Virus record (IMG/VR): IMGVR_UViG_3300008740_000010
Location: 1-56,300 of that record
DNA: 56,300 nt
Strand: one strand, 5' to 3'
DNA from: a virus
Below the pieces are notes generated by a model. That model was not told the origin of the DNA and made no database searches. It worked only from the letters and a program-made list of their open reading frames with translations. Of the stretch, positions 21,135 to 32,900 are shown piece after piece. The position numbers and the translations under genes are program-made. Position 1 is the stretch's first letter, and each line of letters starts with the position of its first letter.

Positions 21135-23003
21135 ATGCCAGACTATACAACGACCACAAATAAATTAAAAATTACAGAACTTGATTTTGATAATATTAAA
21201 ACAGCATTGAAATCTTATCTTGAAGGTCAGGATGATTTTAAAGATTATAATTTTGATGGTTCGGCCATGAGTATTTTGTTGGATGTTCTTGCATACAACA
21301 CTCATTATAATGGGTTTTATACAAATATGCTCGCAAGTGAAATGTTTTTGGATAGTGCAACTCTTCGATCTTCTATTGTGTCACTCGCAAAACATCTCGG
21401 TTATACTCCATCTTCTCGAAGAGGTGCTTTTGTTGAGCTTGACCTTGTTTTTACTGGAGCAACGTCTGAAATAACAATACCAAAAAATGCAAAATTTACC
21501 TCCAAAATTGGTTCTGACAATTATACTTTTCTTGCCACGCAGGCTCGTACTGCAAAACTTGATGTTAATGATGGGTTATATAAGGCATTAAATGTTGAAG
21601 CGAAAGAGGGTGTTGCCTTTGGTATTTCTTATTCTGTAAAGGGAACAACAAATGAAATATTTGAAATTCCAAATGAAAATATAGATATATCCACATTAAA
21701 TGTTGCGGTTGCTGGTGATGTTTATGTAAGGGCAGATGATATTACTGAAGTAACCGCCACGTCAAAAATATATTTTCTTCAAGAAGGAAATCAAAACAAA
21801 TATGAAATTTATTTTGGCGATGGGTTTATTGGAAAGAAGCCAAATGTAAATGATTTGGTTGAAATTACTTATTCGGCTTCTCAGCTAGGGTCTGATGGAA
21901 ATGGCGCAACAAAATTTTCTGTTGCAGAAACTTTGTCTGGGGCAACTTCGGTTGCGGTTACTCTTGCGCCGGGAGAAACAAGATCTTCTGGTGGTGCAGA
22001 GCGAGAAACGACAAGTTCAATCCGAAATCAGGCACCAAAACAATATGGTTTGCAAAAAAGAATTGTTACTGCAAATGATTATAAAACAAGATTGGAAAAT
22101 GATTACAATATAGTAGATTCTGTTCGTGTTTGGGGAGGAGAAGAAAATAATCCTCCTAAGTATGGAACAGTTTTTGTGTGCATTAAACCGAAAACTGGAT
22201 TTGTTCTTTCAAATTTAGAGAAACAACGTATTGGTGAAGATATTTTAAAAAAGAGAAATATTGTAACTGTAACTCCTGAATTTGTTGACCCAAATTATCT
22301 TTTTATAATTATTGATGCAAAAATTGCATATGATCCAAGAAAAACAACAAGAACTGCCGAACAAATTAAAAGTTTGGCAAGGAGTGCAATTCTAAATTAT
22401 AGTACAACAAGTCTTGGTAAATTTGATCAATATTTTCGTTATTCTAAATTAATGAGAATCATTGATGATTCTGAACTTGGAATCACAAATAGCAATATGA
22501 CCATTGCAATGAAAAAGAGAATTAAACCAGTTCTCAGGGTTGAAGGAACATATAGACTCTTTTTTGATAATCCCATATATAGACCACATGAAGGACACAT
22601 TAATGTAATTCAATCATCTTTATTTACATATAGAGGTGTGCCAAATTGTATGATTATTGATAGAGATGGTTATTTAATGATTGTTGGCAGTCAAAATTCT
22701 TATGGAAATTTGTCACCCACTAGTCCCTCTGTTGGCCCCCCTATTTCAATAGGTGGAGTAATTGTAGAAGAAAATAGCAATGTTGGTGAGATTGATTATG
22801 AAACTGGTGAAATGTTGATTAGAAAATTTAGGCCTAATTCTATTAATGATGGTTCTAATTATATTTACTTTTCGGCAAAACCTAGAATTCAAGATATTAT
22901 TCCAAAACAAAATACTATTGTTACGATTGAACCTAATGATATTACATTGACTTGTATTGATGACACAGATAGAGTTGTTGAAGATAAAGTTCGTGGATAT
23001 TAA
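21135..23003 (+). CDS. 6: Baseplate wedge protein gp6
   Basis: A 622-residue protein (T4 gp6: 660) with the standard gp6 N-terminus: ITELDFDNIKTALKSYLEGQ, then DYNFDGSAMSILLDVLAYNT, HYNGFYTNMLASEMFLDSAT and LAKHLGYTPSSRRGA. The middle has the gpJ-like wedge part (GGAERETTSSIRNQAPKQYG, then KRIVTANDYKT and VWGGEENNPPKYGTVFVCIK). gp6 dimers form the iris around the hub that drives contraction. It abuts gp25 with no gap and is followed by gp7 after 22 bases. Confidence 0.97.
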   Translation: MPDYTTTTNKLKITELDFDNIKTALKSYLEGQDDFKDYNFDGSAMSILLDVLAYNTHYNGFYTNMLASEMFLDSATLRSSIVSLAKHLGYTPSSRRGAFVELDLVFTGATSEITIPKNAKFTSKIGSDNYTFLATQARTAKLDVNDGLYKALNVEAKEGVAFGISYSVKGTTNEIFEIPNENIDISTLNVAVAGDVYVRADDITEVTATSKIYFLQEGNQNKYEIYFGDGFIGKKPNVNDLVEITYSASQLGSDGNGATKFSVAETLSGATSVAVTLAPGETRSSGGAERETTSSIRNQAPKQYGLQKRIVTANDYKTRLENDYNIVDSVRVWGGEENNPPKYGTVFVCIKPKTGFVLSNLEKQRIGEDILKKRNIVTVTPEFVDPNYLFIIIDAKIAYDPRKTTRTAEQIKSLARSAILNYSTTSLGKFDQYFRYSKLMRIIDDSELGITNSNMTIAMKKRIKPVLRVEGTYRLFFDNPIYRPHEGHINVIQSSLFTYRGVPNCMIIDRDGYLMIVGSQNSYGNLSPTSPSVGPPISIGGVIVEENSNVGEIDYETGEMLIRKFRPNSINDGSNYIYFSAKPRIQDIIPKQNTIVTIEPNDITLTCIDDTDRVVEDKVRGY

Positions 23004-23025
23004 CATCGGGAGAAAATGATATATT

Positions 23026-26000
23026 ATGGGAGTTATTAGAACTGCAAATGGGCATCAGACTTCCCTATTGGTGCGGCAACATGTTCCTGAATTTGTTGTA
23101 GCCGACCATCCACAATTTATTAATTTCGTCGAAAAGTATTATGAGTTCATGGCAAATAATACTTTGATGGCCACAGCTAATTCTGATGTATATTATTATG
23201 GTGCAGATACCGCATCAAAGATTTTGCAAGATATTATGGATGTTGACAGAACAGATTTTGATCAATTTATAGAGTTCTTCAGAAGACAATATGGATATTC
23301 GTTTCCTCAAGACGTATATCCTGATGGTAACAGAGCAACTCTTTATAAAAATATGGTTGATTTTTATCGTGCAGTCGGTACAGAAGATTCTTTCAAGATG
23401 CTTTTTCGGCTTTTGTATAATGAAGATATTGAAATTTATTATCCAAGTAAAGATATTTTAATTGCCAGTGGTGGAAAATATAGCAAAGGAACACGAGTCA
23501 AGGTAAATTATACTGATAATTTAAATGCAATTAAAAATAAGATGCTTGTTGGGGTCACATCTGGAGCAACAGCAACCATAGAAAAGGTTGTGGTTCTTCC
23601 TAAAGGAAGTGATTCGTTTGTCAGTGGAAATATAGCAAATGATGATGTGACATTTGCCAGTGGTGTTGGTGTGGACCCCTTTGCAAATTCAGAAATTCAT
23701 GATACCATGAAATTTGTGGAACATGGCACTCAAGTTGCATTCATATATTTGACTGATTCTGTGGGTAAGTTTGATTATTTTGAAGATGTTTATTATACTG
23801 AAGGTGGTGCCGCAAATACTTCTGTTGCATCAAACACAATTATACTTCCGTCTATTAAACAAATTATGATGATTGATAGGTTTAATTATAGAAGCGCAAA
23901 TTCTATAATTTCGCCTTTTGATGGAAAAATGGGAAATCGTCGTGCAGATAGCACAAATCCTCCTTGGGGATCAGCAAATCTCATATTTGGTTATTCGGCA
24001 AATGGCGGATATCATGGAGATTATATCAATTACGGAAATACTGGAATTTGGCATACCACAGGAACCGGGACAGGAGAAATAAAAATAGCAAATATTGTTT
24101 TTGGTGCTTCTGGTGGAAGAGTTTTAGAGATTGGAAATAATAATGTTTCGACAGCAAATGGAGATATGCGACAATTTGTATATTCAAAATTAATGGGAAT
24201 TCGTGGCGAAGATAATCTTTATCGGTTGTCAATACGAGCAAGAGATTTGGGCGGAAATTCTTCATATTCTGTTGCAACCGGAAATCGGTTTTCGGCAGGA
24301 ATTGCATTGTTAGACCATGCTAGATATATTCTTGGTGCAGATGGATATGCAGATTCTTATGATGAGGCTTTTTGGTTTGCTTCTCACAAGCAAGCCATAG
24401 ATGATGAATTTTATATTTATCAAACATATTTTAGGGGAAGAGAAAACACGCGGTCAACAGGAAATCCATACTTGGCAACCAATTATGGCAGCGGCGGAAG
24501 AACCGACCTTCCAATCAAAGATAGATATTATAATTCGGCACAAAAAGCACTTGATGGCGAAGTTCGGATGCCATTTAATGCCACATATATTCTCCCGACG
24601 TTTAAGGTAAATGAACCTGCAAATGGGGCATCTTTTTCTCAGGGAATAACACAGATTGATTTTATCTCTCTTGAAGAGATGACACCAATGCAATCTCAAG
24701 AAGGACGTAGAACTGGTTTTTATACAGACGATTCAAGTTTACTTTCTAGTTCTTCTCATTTGTATGACGGTCATTATTGGCAATGGCACGCATATGATAT
24801 TAAATCAAAGCAACAATTAAAGGATTATGCTACAGTTGTCCGTGAGTCGGCGCATCCTGCTGGAATGAAAATGTTTGGAACAATGATTTCTGAAAGTTCT
24901 GCAAATGGTGCAATTGAATCAATCGAAAATAACTTATCAGACACCTTCTCTCCAGACCAATTAAATTCTCTTGCAGGATGGTGGAAGGCAGATGCCATTG
25001 GTCCGAAAAATATTGAATGGCGTAAATGGTCTGCCGATACCACTTCCAATGGAGATTTTGGAACCATCAAAAACAGAATACCTGCTGGTGCCACCGATGG
25101 GTTGTCTAAATTTGAACCCAGTACCCTTGATTATCTTGAGAATTATAAAGATCAGACCGTCAGATGTTTGCTTTCTTTTGAAGCCGACAGTTCTCCGATA
25201 GGCGGAAGTCAAATTGCAAGGGTTACTGATTGGCATACGTCAGCTGGCCCAAGTGTAACTTTTAATGGGGGACCACAATCGGGGATTACCACAACCCAGG
25301 ACACAGATCAATTTTATACAAATTATCATTGGCCAATGGTAATAGAACCACATAAAAAGTGGTTGTTTAGTACATATGCAAGAACCAGTAATATTATAAC
25401 AGATGGCTCTGCCGACAGACACATAGTCAGAGCAGGATTTCAAATTTCTAACACTTCAGGGCATTTATATAGTCCTATCTCACAAGGATCTTATAGCGAA
25501 GCTGCCGATGCCGAAAATACATGGAAAAGGGTGTCATCTCTGATTGATGCGTCTGCACGACCGGAAACAAGAGTTGCATTACATCTTACTCTTCCAGACA
25601 GAACAAAATGGGCAGATCTTGGTTTGGCAACAGGAAATACTACCACAGATTTTGATGGTTTTATGATTGAAGAATATATTCCAGAACTTCATGGAACCAG
25701 CGCACCATATACACCATCTCCTTTTGTTGTCCCTGGAATGGGCGGGTCAAATGTACACACATGGCGAGATTATAGCCCAAACAAACATCATCTTCATGTA
25801 AATACTCATGGCGGAATTTTTCATCATCCACAGTGGATTGCCAATGCAGTTGGCGGAATGCCTGCCGTTCGTTTTTCGGCAAATACAGTAAAGAATAATG
25901 CCAATGTGTATCCATTTAGTTCCATTGGCGGAACAGTAAATTCGATTGCACTGAGTCTTGGAGATTCAACGGCATTTATTCCTCCGACTTCTGGTTTTCA

Positions 26001-28140
26001 ATCAAGTCCAGTTTCAAATTCAGAGTATGGGGTGTTGGGTGGAACTCTGGCCAATCCTGCTCTGCCAATACCAGTTTCAAATACATGGACAATCATGGCA
26101 GTCGTCAAAACAAATCTTGGAGTCAATGCAACATCCTATGACACCACACTGAACCCGACTATTTTCAATTCTGGTTATGCCGGAAATAGAGATTCAATTG
26201 CTCATGTTCCCAACAATTCGAGAGGAAGTATGCATCTCGGATATGATGTTGTCGGAGATGTTGGTGCATTGGAAACCACTATTCCTGTAAATACATATCA
26301 GGTCATTCAAGCCAACACTGTTGCAATAACAACTTTTGCTCCTCATTCTTCTGCAAACACAGAGAGTTCATTTAGAATTGTTGGCGTGTCAGTAAATGCT
26401 GCATCTGGTGCCGGGTTTGGCGATCTTCTCAATTTCCACATAGACGGAAGAAGATTTTCAAATTCAGAAGTGAACAATTCACGATCAGATTTGAGTCTTG
26501 CCGCATTCGATTGGAGATCGCAAAACAACTTTGTGACTTCAATTGGGAAGTGGAAGCCCACACGAAAGGCATTTTTTCCGTTTCCTGTATATCCAGAAGC
26601 CAATGGAATCATGGGAGTCGGAGCAACAGGGAATTTAGTATTCTTTGTGAATTGTTCCAATACAAATATTCTTCCGACACAAACAGAATTTGGGCCACTG
26701 GGTGATGTGCAGCTATTTAATTCAGGAGGTGTTGATTTTGTTGCTCCTCATACTTCAACCGGAAACAATACAGTAAATGGTTCGGTTATTCCTCTTGCGG
26801 CTGTATCAGGAGTTGGATCATCAGGAGATTTGAACTTTGGTATTCCATATGGAGACAGCAGTTTATCAATATTTACACCATATGAAGGTATCACACAGGT
26901 ATCTCAAGTGGTAGGAACTGGAAACACCGATGCCTATCTTATGTATTCACACACAAATGCTGTTGCAAGATTTGGTATAGCCGAAGGAGAAGTCAGCACT
27001 TCGGCATTTGGAACTCATAAACATATTATTCCAGTTGAATGGGATTCTGCAAATAATTCATGGTATGCCATATATAACGCGACCATCAAGACACCTGCTC
27101 CTTATACTGGTACGATAGGCGTACCATTTGTTCCTGATGCAGCCAATGGAGATTTTATTGTTGCCAGATTGAGAAAAACTATTGGACTTTATGGAATCAC
27201 TGATTTTGAATCTTTTGTGTTTGCAGCTAATTCTGAAAATCAGTCGTATACCGCAGGAGGAGAGCCTGGAAATTCTTTTGTTATTGCTGGTCTTAGTGAG
27301 TTCCGTAATGCAAAGAGAGAAGAAAAAGTTTTGTCAGAAAGAGCCTATTTGTCCAACACATATAATGATATCATAACAGGAACCGCAGATTGGGATGGAG
27401 ATATTGCCGAGGTTCTTGTATTCAACGAAAAACTTTCAAATACAAATATTGCTTTGGTGGAAGGATATCTTGCACACAAATATAGTCTTCGGGAAAACCT
27501 GAAGCACAAGGATGACGACGGAAATGGTGGCCCAGAAGTCGAGGCATACCGATGGGAGTTTGCAAATACACATGATGGTTGGGATTTCTATGTTGCAAAT
27601 ACTATGGACGGATATACACACTTGCGACATGCCGAAATTGAGTATGGGACTAGTGGGTCGTCCATCCCAGAATATGTATGGACCGCAGGTGATGCAAATA
27701 ATTATTTGCATATAGCCAGTCCAGATTTTGATGGATTTGGTTCTATTGTCATGGTTCAAAACACAACAACACAAATTGATGCATCTGCATATGATAAATT
27801 TGCTGTTCGTTTTCGGACGTGGGGCCCGGCGCGGGCAGATGAAGGTCGAGGTTATTTGACATGGACAAATACAGATGGCATAACAGGCAATTCAGATGCA
27901 ATAACTACAAGTCAATATGGTAGTGGATGGCAAGAAGACCATATACATGATCTTTCTGGAGAAGCAGATTGGACTGGAAAAATAACAAGTCTCAAATATA
28001 CCTTTGATTATGATGAATCTGGGGGAACAAGATATTATATTGACTATGCATATATCTCAGGAAACAATCATCCTCATCCATATCGTTGGAATGCTCCTCC
28101 TGCCATTGGCGCAAACAACAGTTGGCATGTCAACTACTAA
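23026..28140 (+). CDS. 7: Baseplate wedge protein gp7, enlarged by carbohydrate-binding-type modules (1704 aa)
   Basis: The first 250 or so residues are gp7: RQHVPEFVVADHPQFINFVE, KYYEFM, DRTDFDQFIEFFRRQYGYSF and AVGTEDSFKMLFRLLYNEDI with EIYYPSKD. T4 gp7 has 1032 residues. Here additional modules follow: a LamG/concanavalin-like start LAGWWKADA (about 650), a jelly-roll-like module with HKKWLFSTYARTS (about 775), an FPVYPEANGIMGVGATGN module (about 1185-1400), the LamG-type end VFNEKLSNTNIALVEGYLAH (about 1465), and a C-terminal sugar-binding-type sandwich (EAYRWEFANTHDGWD to ISGNNHPHPYRW, about 1506-1690). Several modules recur in the 5091-aa protein. gp7 bridges the inner baseplate and fibre-bearing periphery; the additions probably contact glycans. 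Confidence 0.88.
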   Translation: MGVIRTANGHQTSLLVRQHVPEFVVADHPQFINFVEKYYEFMANNTLMATANSDVYYYGADTASKILQDIMDVDRTDFDQFIEFFRRQYGYSFPQDVYPDGNRATLYKNMVDFYRAVGTEDSFKMLFRLLYNEDIEIYYPSKDILIASGGKYSKGTRVKVNYTDNLNAIKNKMLVGVTSGATATIEKVVVLPKGSDSFVSGNIANDDVTFASGVGVDPFANSEIHDTMKFVEHGTQVAFIYLTDSVGKFDYFEDVYYTEGGAANTSVASNTIILPSIKQIMMIDRFNYRSANSIISPFDGKMGNRRADSTNPPWGSANLIFGYSANGGYHGDYINYGNTGIWHTTGTGTGEIKIANIVFGASGGRVLEIGNNNVSTANGDMRQFVYSKLMGIRGEDNLYRLSIRARDLGGNSSYSVATGNRFSAGIALLDHARYILGADGYADSYDEAFWFASHKQAIDDEFYIYQTYFRGRENTRSTGNPYLATNYGSGGRTDLPIKDRYYNSAQKALDGEVRMPFNATYILPTFKVNEPANGASFSQGITQIDFISLEEMTPMQSQEGRRTGFYTDDSSLLSSSSHLYDGHYWQWHAYDIKSKQQLKDYATVVRESAHPAGMKMFGTMISESSANGAIESIENNLSDTFSPDQLNSLAGWWKADAIGPKNIEWRKWSADTTSNGDFGTIKNRIPAGATDGLSKFEPSTLDYLENYKDQTVRCLLSFEADSSPIGGSQIARVTDWHTSAGPSVTFNGGPQSGITTTQDTDQFYTNYHWPMVIEPHKKWLFSTYARTSNIITDGSADRHIVRAGFQISNTSGHLYSPISQGSYSEAADAENTWKRVSSLIDASARPETRVALHLTLPDRTKWADLGLATGNTTTDFDGFMIEEYIPELHGTSAPYTPSPFVVPGMGGSNVHTWRDYSPNKHHLHVNTHGGIFHHPQWIANAVGGMPAVRFSANTVKNNANVYPFSSIGGTVNSIALSLGDSTAFIPPTSGFQSSPVSNSEYGVLGGTLANPALPIPVSNTWTIMAVVKTNLGVNATSYDTTLNPTIFNSGYAGNRDSIAHVPNNSRGSMHLGYDVVGDVGALETTIPVNTYQVIQANTVAITTFAPHSSANTESSFRIVGVSVNAASGAGFGDLLNFHIDGRRFSNSEVNNSRSDLSLAAFDWRSQNNFVTSIGKWKPTRKAFFPFPVYPEANGIMGVGATGNLVFFVNCSNTNILPTQTEFGPLGDVQLFNSGGVDFVAPHTSTGNNTVNGSVIPLAAVSGVGSSGDLNFGIPYGDSSLSIFTPYEGITQVSQVVGTGNTDAYLMYSHTNAVARFGIAEGEVSTSAFGTHKHIIPVEWDSANNSWYAIYNATIKTPAPYTGTIGVPFVPDAANGDFIVARLRKTIGLYGITDFESFVFAANSENQSYTAGGEPGNSFVIAGLSEFRNAKREEKVLSERAYLSNTYNDIITGTADWDGDIAEVLVFNEKLSNTNIALVEGYLAHKYSLRENLKHKDDDGNGGPEVEAYRWEFANTHDGWDFYVANTMDGYTHLRHAEIEYGTSGSSIPEYVWTAGDANNYLHIASPDFDGFGSIVMVQNTTTQIDASAYDKFAVRFRTWGPARADEGRGYLTWTNTDGITGNSDAITTSQYGSGWQEDHIHDLSGEADWTGKITSLKYTFDYDESGGTRYYIDYAYISGNNHPHPYRWNAPPAIGANNSWHVNY

Positions 28141-28146
28141 TTGGAG

Positions 28147-28154
28147 TATAAATA
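28147..28154 (+). promoter_or_regulatory. T4-type late promoter box TATAAATA
   Basis: TATAAATA in the gp7-gp8 spacer matches the T4 late-promoter consensus exactly. It lies 41 bases upstream of the gp8 start codon, with AGGAGA (28175-28180) between them. The encoded gp33 supports a T4-type late transcription scheme. Confidence 0.7.
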
Positions 28155-28187
28155 CTATATAGTATTGTTATCATAGGAGAATAATCT

Positions 28188-29939
28188 TTGCCTGCACTTC
28201 TCGGAAAAAAACTTAGCGTATACAATGCAAGAGCCTTTGCGAGCATGTTTGCAACTGACGTTGAGTCGTTGTATTTGTATGTTGGAAGAACTCAACCTTG
28301 GGATGATGATACTTCTCCTCCTACACCAGAAGATACTCCTGCATATCACAATTCTATTTGGGATAAGATGGCAGGAATGATTCGTGTTCAGCCGGGCCAT
28401 GTTTCTCTTGGAATTAAAAGAAATGATTGGACTTCTGGGACTGTCTATGAAAGATACCACCACGACAACACATCATTAGGGTCTAATTATTATGTTCTTG
28501 CAGGAATTGGAAATCGAGACGTATATAAATGTCTTGATAATAATGGCGATTCTCCTTCTACATCAAAACCAAATCATAAAAATTTTGGAGCAACAAGAGA
28601 ACTTGATGGATATGCATGGAAATATATGTATTCCATCCCAGATACCAGATTTAAAAAATTTGCAACAGCCAATGTAATTCCAATTTTCTTGAATAGAGAT
28701 GTTCCTGCATTTGCAAGCCCAGGAACCATTATTCATCTTCCAATATCTGCAAATAATACCACAGGAATTGGTTCCTTTTACAGAGGACTTGGGCATGTCA
28801 ATACAACGTATTCAACAAGCGCAGTAAATGCAACAATATTTACTACTGTTCCTGCCAATACAACAGCACTTCAACTTAAAGTTGTTGCAAGTTCAGGGTT
28901 TGCGCCTGTACAAAATTATTATACTAATTCTGCTTTTATGATTACGTCAGGAAAAGCCAAAGGAACATTCAGAAGAATTGTTGCATCATATCCATTTGAT
29001 AAGTCCTCTGGATCAAATCAAGATGCCGGTGGCCCAAATCAAGATGTGTCAAGCAATTTGGTTTTATCTTCTGTTGTCAGCAATATTGCAAATGGTGATA
29101 CCTTTATGATAGGTCCGTTTGTTACAGCTAACCGTCGGATAGGCGGGAGGGGATTTTTGGCAATTGGAAATACCAATAGATATGGAAATATTACTTCAAT
29201 TTCTGTAGTTTCAAGTGGTTCTGGATATGCAAATGGATATTCAAATGTTACAATTCAGGGTGATTATCATCAAACGTCAAATGGCCCAACAGTTTATCCA
29301 GACGGTTCTGGTGCAGATGTTGAACTTATTATTCCTCCATCTGGTGGCGGCCACGGACAAAATGTAGCAATGGAACTTGATGCCAAGTATGTTATTGTTG
29401 CTCCTGAAACAACTTTAGCCAAAGATCATGAAACTGGAAGATTTGTTGGGTATGGAAATGATTACAGACAGGTTGGATTAGTAAGAAGCCCAATGGAATC
29501 CAAGACAGGAGGCACTATTGCATATAGAACTTCTTATGATTTAAGAACAACCATATATTTTAACACCCCATCACCACTTGGTTTTGTGAAGAATCAACGA
29601 GTTTATAATACATTAACTGATGATTTAAACAATGTTTCTGGTTTAGTCTTTAGTATTTGTGGAGATTCGACCCGACAATATCTTTCTTTGACTGATGTAA
29701 ATGGTCAATTTGCAAATGGCGACATTTTGTATAATAGACTTGGAGATTCTTTTACTATTTCATCTGGTAGTCTGGGTAATTATGAATATCCACTTAATAG
29801 TGGAGAGCAGCCAAAAAGTTCGGTAATTAATAGTGGAATTGCTAAATATACAGGAGAGATATTATATCATGAAAATATTTCTCCAATAACAAGAAGACTT
29901 GATCAAAAAGAAGAATTTAAATTTATTTTTGAATTTTAA
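28188..29939 (+). CDS. 8: Baseplate wedge protein gp8
   Basis: The N-terminus follows gp8 of marine T4-like phages: NARAFASMFATDVESLYLYV, GRTQPWDDD, HNSIWDKMAGMIRVQPGHVS and WTSGTVYERYHHDN, then VYKCLDNNGDSPSTSKPN. Continuing ELDGYAWKYMYSIPDTRFKK is the typical 'dGY.WkYmysi'. At 583 residues it is larger than T4 gp8 (334), with beta-rich insertions (residues about 200-330). gp8 is an outer wedge component attached to gp7. It uses a TTG start at 28188, seven bases after AGGAGA. Confidence 0.9.
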   Translation: MPALLGKKLSVYNARAFASMFATDVESLYLYVGRTQPWDDDTSPPTPEDTPAYHNSIWDKMAGMIRVQPGHVSLGIKRNDWTSGTVYERYHHDNTSLGSNYYVLAGIGNRDVYKCLDNNGDSPSTSKPNHKNFGATRELDGYAWKYMYSIPDTRFKKFATANVIPIFLNRDVPAFASPGTIIHLPISANNTTGIGSFYRGLGHVNTTYSTSAVNATIFTTVPANTTALQLKVVASSGFAPVQNYYTNSAFMITSGKAKGTFRRIVASYPFDKSSGSNQDAGGPNQDVSSNLVLSSVVSNIANGDTFMIGPFVTANRRIGGRGFLAIGNTNRYGNITSISVVSSGSGYANGYSNVTIQGDYHQTSNGPTVYPDGSGADVELIIPPSGGGHGQNVAMELDAKYVIVAPETTLAKDHETGRFVGYGNDYRQVGLVRSPMESKTGGTIAYRTSYDLRTTIYFNTPSPLGFVKNQRVYNTLTDDLNNVSGLVFSICGDSTRQYLSLTDVNGQFANGDILYNRLGDSFTISSGSLGNYEYPLNSGEQPKSSVINSGIAKYTGEILYHENISPITRRLDQKEEFKFIFEF

Positions 29940-29950
29940 AAGGGAACCTC

Positions 29951-32900
29951 ATGCCTATCGACTTTAATAGATATCCGTATTATGACGACTTTACAGAAAG
30001 TAATTTGTATTATCGGTTGTTGTTTCAGCCAGGACGAGCAGTACAGGCGAGAGAATTAACTCAAATACAATCACTTCTTCAAAGTCAAATTGAAAAATTA
30101 GGGCAACATATTTTTAAGGATGGGGCACTAGTATACGGTGGAAAAATTAATTATGATAAAACCAATACCAAGTGGTTAGCCGTCAAGGCTCAAGACAGAA
30201 ATGGAAATCCTGTTAGAATTCGTGATATATCTCCTGGGATGATTATAAGAAAAGTAACTGATTCTAAGTCAACAGATAATGAATTTCAAGGTACAATTCT
30301 TTCAGTTATTCCTGCCGAGGGTAATGACCCCAATACTATTTACTTTAAGTGGACTTCAAATTCTCCTGAAACTGAGGAAACCGAAGGATTTCTTGGAAGT
30401 GAAATTTTACAAATATGTGATGCCGTAAAGGGCGTTGAACGATATACAGTTACTACTTTAGATCCAGATACTAATGGAAGATCTATTCATTATGGGACTT
30501 GTTCGACCATAAGTGTTGAACCCGGAATATATTTTTGGAAAGGTCTTTTTGTTAATTCTCCTGGCGGAAGTATAAAGCTAGACAAATATTCTGATATAAC
30601 AACATATCGTGTTGGGTATGTTGTGTCTGAACGAATTGATACAGAAGACCCACGAAGTCTTGATCCATCACAGCATACATCAAATTATTCTGCTCCAGGC
30701 GCAGACAGATATAAAGTAAGTTTAGACCTGACTAAAATTGGTAATGGTCTTACTATGGATGAAAGAATTGTTCCTGATTTTATTGAAGTCGCAAGAATTG
30801 ATGTTGGAAATTTATTAACTTCTGAAAATGGTCTTGGTCGCGACATATATGCTATTCTTGGTGATAGATTAGCACAAAGAACATATGATGAAAGTGGAAA
30901 TTATATTGTTGATGGATTTGATATAAAACTTACGAACAGAACCACAGCAGATAATCCAAAGCTGGTTGCAAAAATGTCAAAGGGTGTGGCATATGTTCGT
31001 GGATATAGACATACGTTAAATTATGGAAATATTGTTGGTGGGCCTGATGGAATAGACAAGGGAAGAGATGTACTGCAAGAGGATATGAATATATTAAATC
31101 GTTATGGTGATAATTTTCTTGCAGTTTATGACGAAGCAAATACTGTTTCCACACACCCAGAAAATGCAAATGGCATGTTTGTTGTTGGTTCTGGCGCAGG
31201 GCAATATACTTCAAATTCATGGTATGGAAATCGTGGAGAAGCAGTTTCAGTTCATTGTGTTCCACAACAATTGGTCAAAGATTATTCACTCGCTGATCAA
31301 TGGAAATGGGAATCTACTTTGGTCGGAACTGCTCGACCAATTCAAATGTGTTATGATATCACACGGACTAAGGCATCAATAGATGCAGGAAGAACTGGAA
31401 TGGTCTATGACCTTTGGCTTGGTGATTTCAAGAGTTCTCCAATTTCAAACACAACATCTGTCACAAACATTATTGCTGATGTGTCTGCATATGCAAATTC
31501 CACGTTTACGGTTTTTCATTTTGATTCACAAACGCATGGAATTACAGCAAACGATAGAATCAGCACATCCGGCGCAATTGCTTCTGATTGGAATGCTGAT
31601 TTTCTTCCAATACATTCAACAAACTCAACCGCAGTTATTATTGGTGGAGTAGTGACAAGTGTTGCTTCTCCTTCCTCCAGAGCACTTACTCTATATCGAA
31701 CAACAGGAAATACCAGCCCATACAAATCAATCGTTCTTGATACAGATTCTTCTGCTGCATGGAATGGTTCTTATATTGGAGCAACCATTAAGGTTGGTAA
31801 TTCGACACCACACAAAATTATTGATTATATTGGGACAAGTTCTTCTGCCGAAACCAAATATAATACCAGATATGGTTTTTCAAAGAGAGGCATGGCAATA
31901 CTTGATACTGCACTCGAAGAACTTCCAAAGTATGGAGATGCCTATACGTTAAATTTGAATATGAAACAGGCCAGGTCTGTTGTTTATAATCAAAACAAAT
32001 CGTCAACGGGCGCCGAACAATATCCTGCGATTTTAAATCAGGCATGGAACGTTGATCCAATTAGTGGAGTTACTGGTGGAGATAGGGGGTTATTGGTTGA
32101 CGAAGTATATGGCGGAAGAATTGATGGTGATGCCATCTATAATAGGCACGGAGAATCTGCTGATGGTGAAGATGCGCTTTTGTTTTCAACAGAAAGGTCT
32201 GCCGCAAAATCCTTATTGACACATGGGTCACTAGATGGAGGCTTGACCAGTAATACAGAAATTATTTATACTGAATATTCTTCTGTTCTTTGTGGGTCTA
32301 CTGGCGTTGGCCAAGTTTTTACTACTCCTGTTAGCGGTAACTATAAGTTCTTTGGTCGTCCAAAAATTTATCCATACGATTCAGGTTCTAGTACGGTATC
32401 CAATATAAACCAAATTAAAGAAAATTTCGCTCTGGTCAACAAGACCACAGGAAAGGTTTTGACGAGTGCCATAACTCAAATTGTTGTTGTAAATGGCACT
32501 TCGCCTACTCTTACAGTAACACTTCCGGCTGCTGTTCAGTTTACAGCAGGGCAAGAGTATGTTTTGAATTTTCCTGTCAAAGCCGAATTTGCAGAACCTG
32601 CCTACAAGAAATTAATAAAGGCAAATACTACGCATTCACTAGTTTCTACTTCTATACCGGCTGATGGTGTTTTGACAGATTATGACAATGGGCATGTTCA
32701 TATTGCAGAAGGAGATTATGCAAATACTTCTGGCACCAGAATTTCTCTTCGTAAACCAGATGGATTTAAGTTGCATAAGGTTGTTCATCAATTTAAAAAT
32801 AATCAGGCAAATACTGACATTGCAAATTCAATGTTGAATGTTATTGATAGATTTGATTTTGATACAGGACAACGAGACATGTTCTATGATAATGCTTCTA

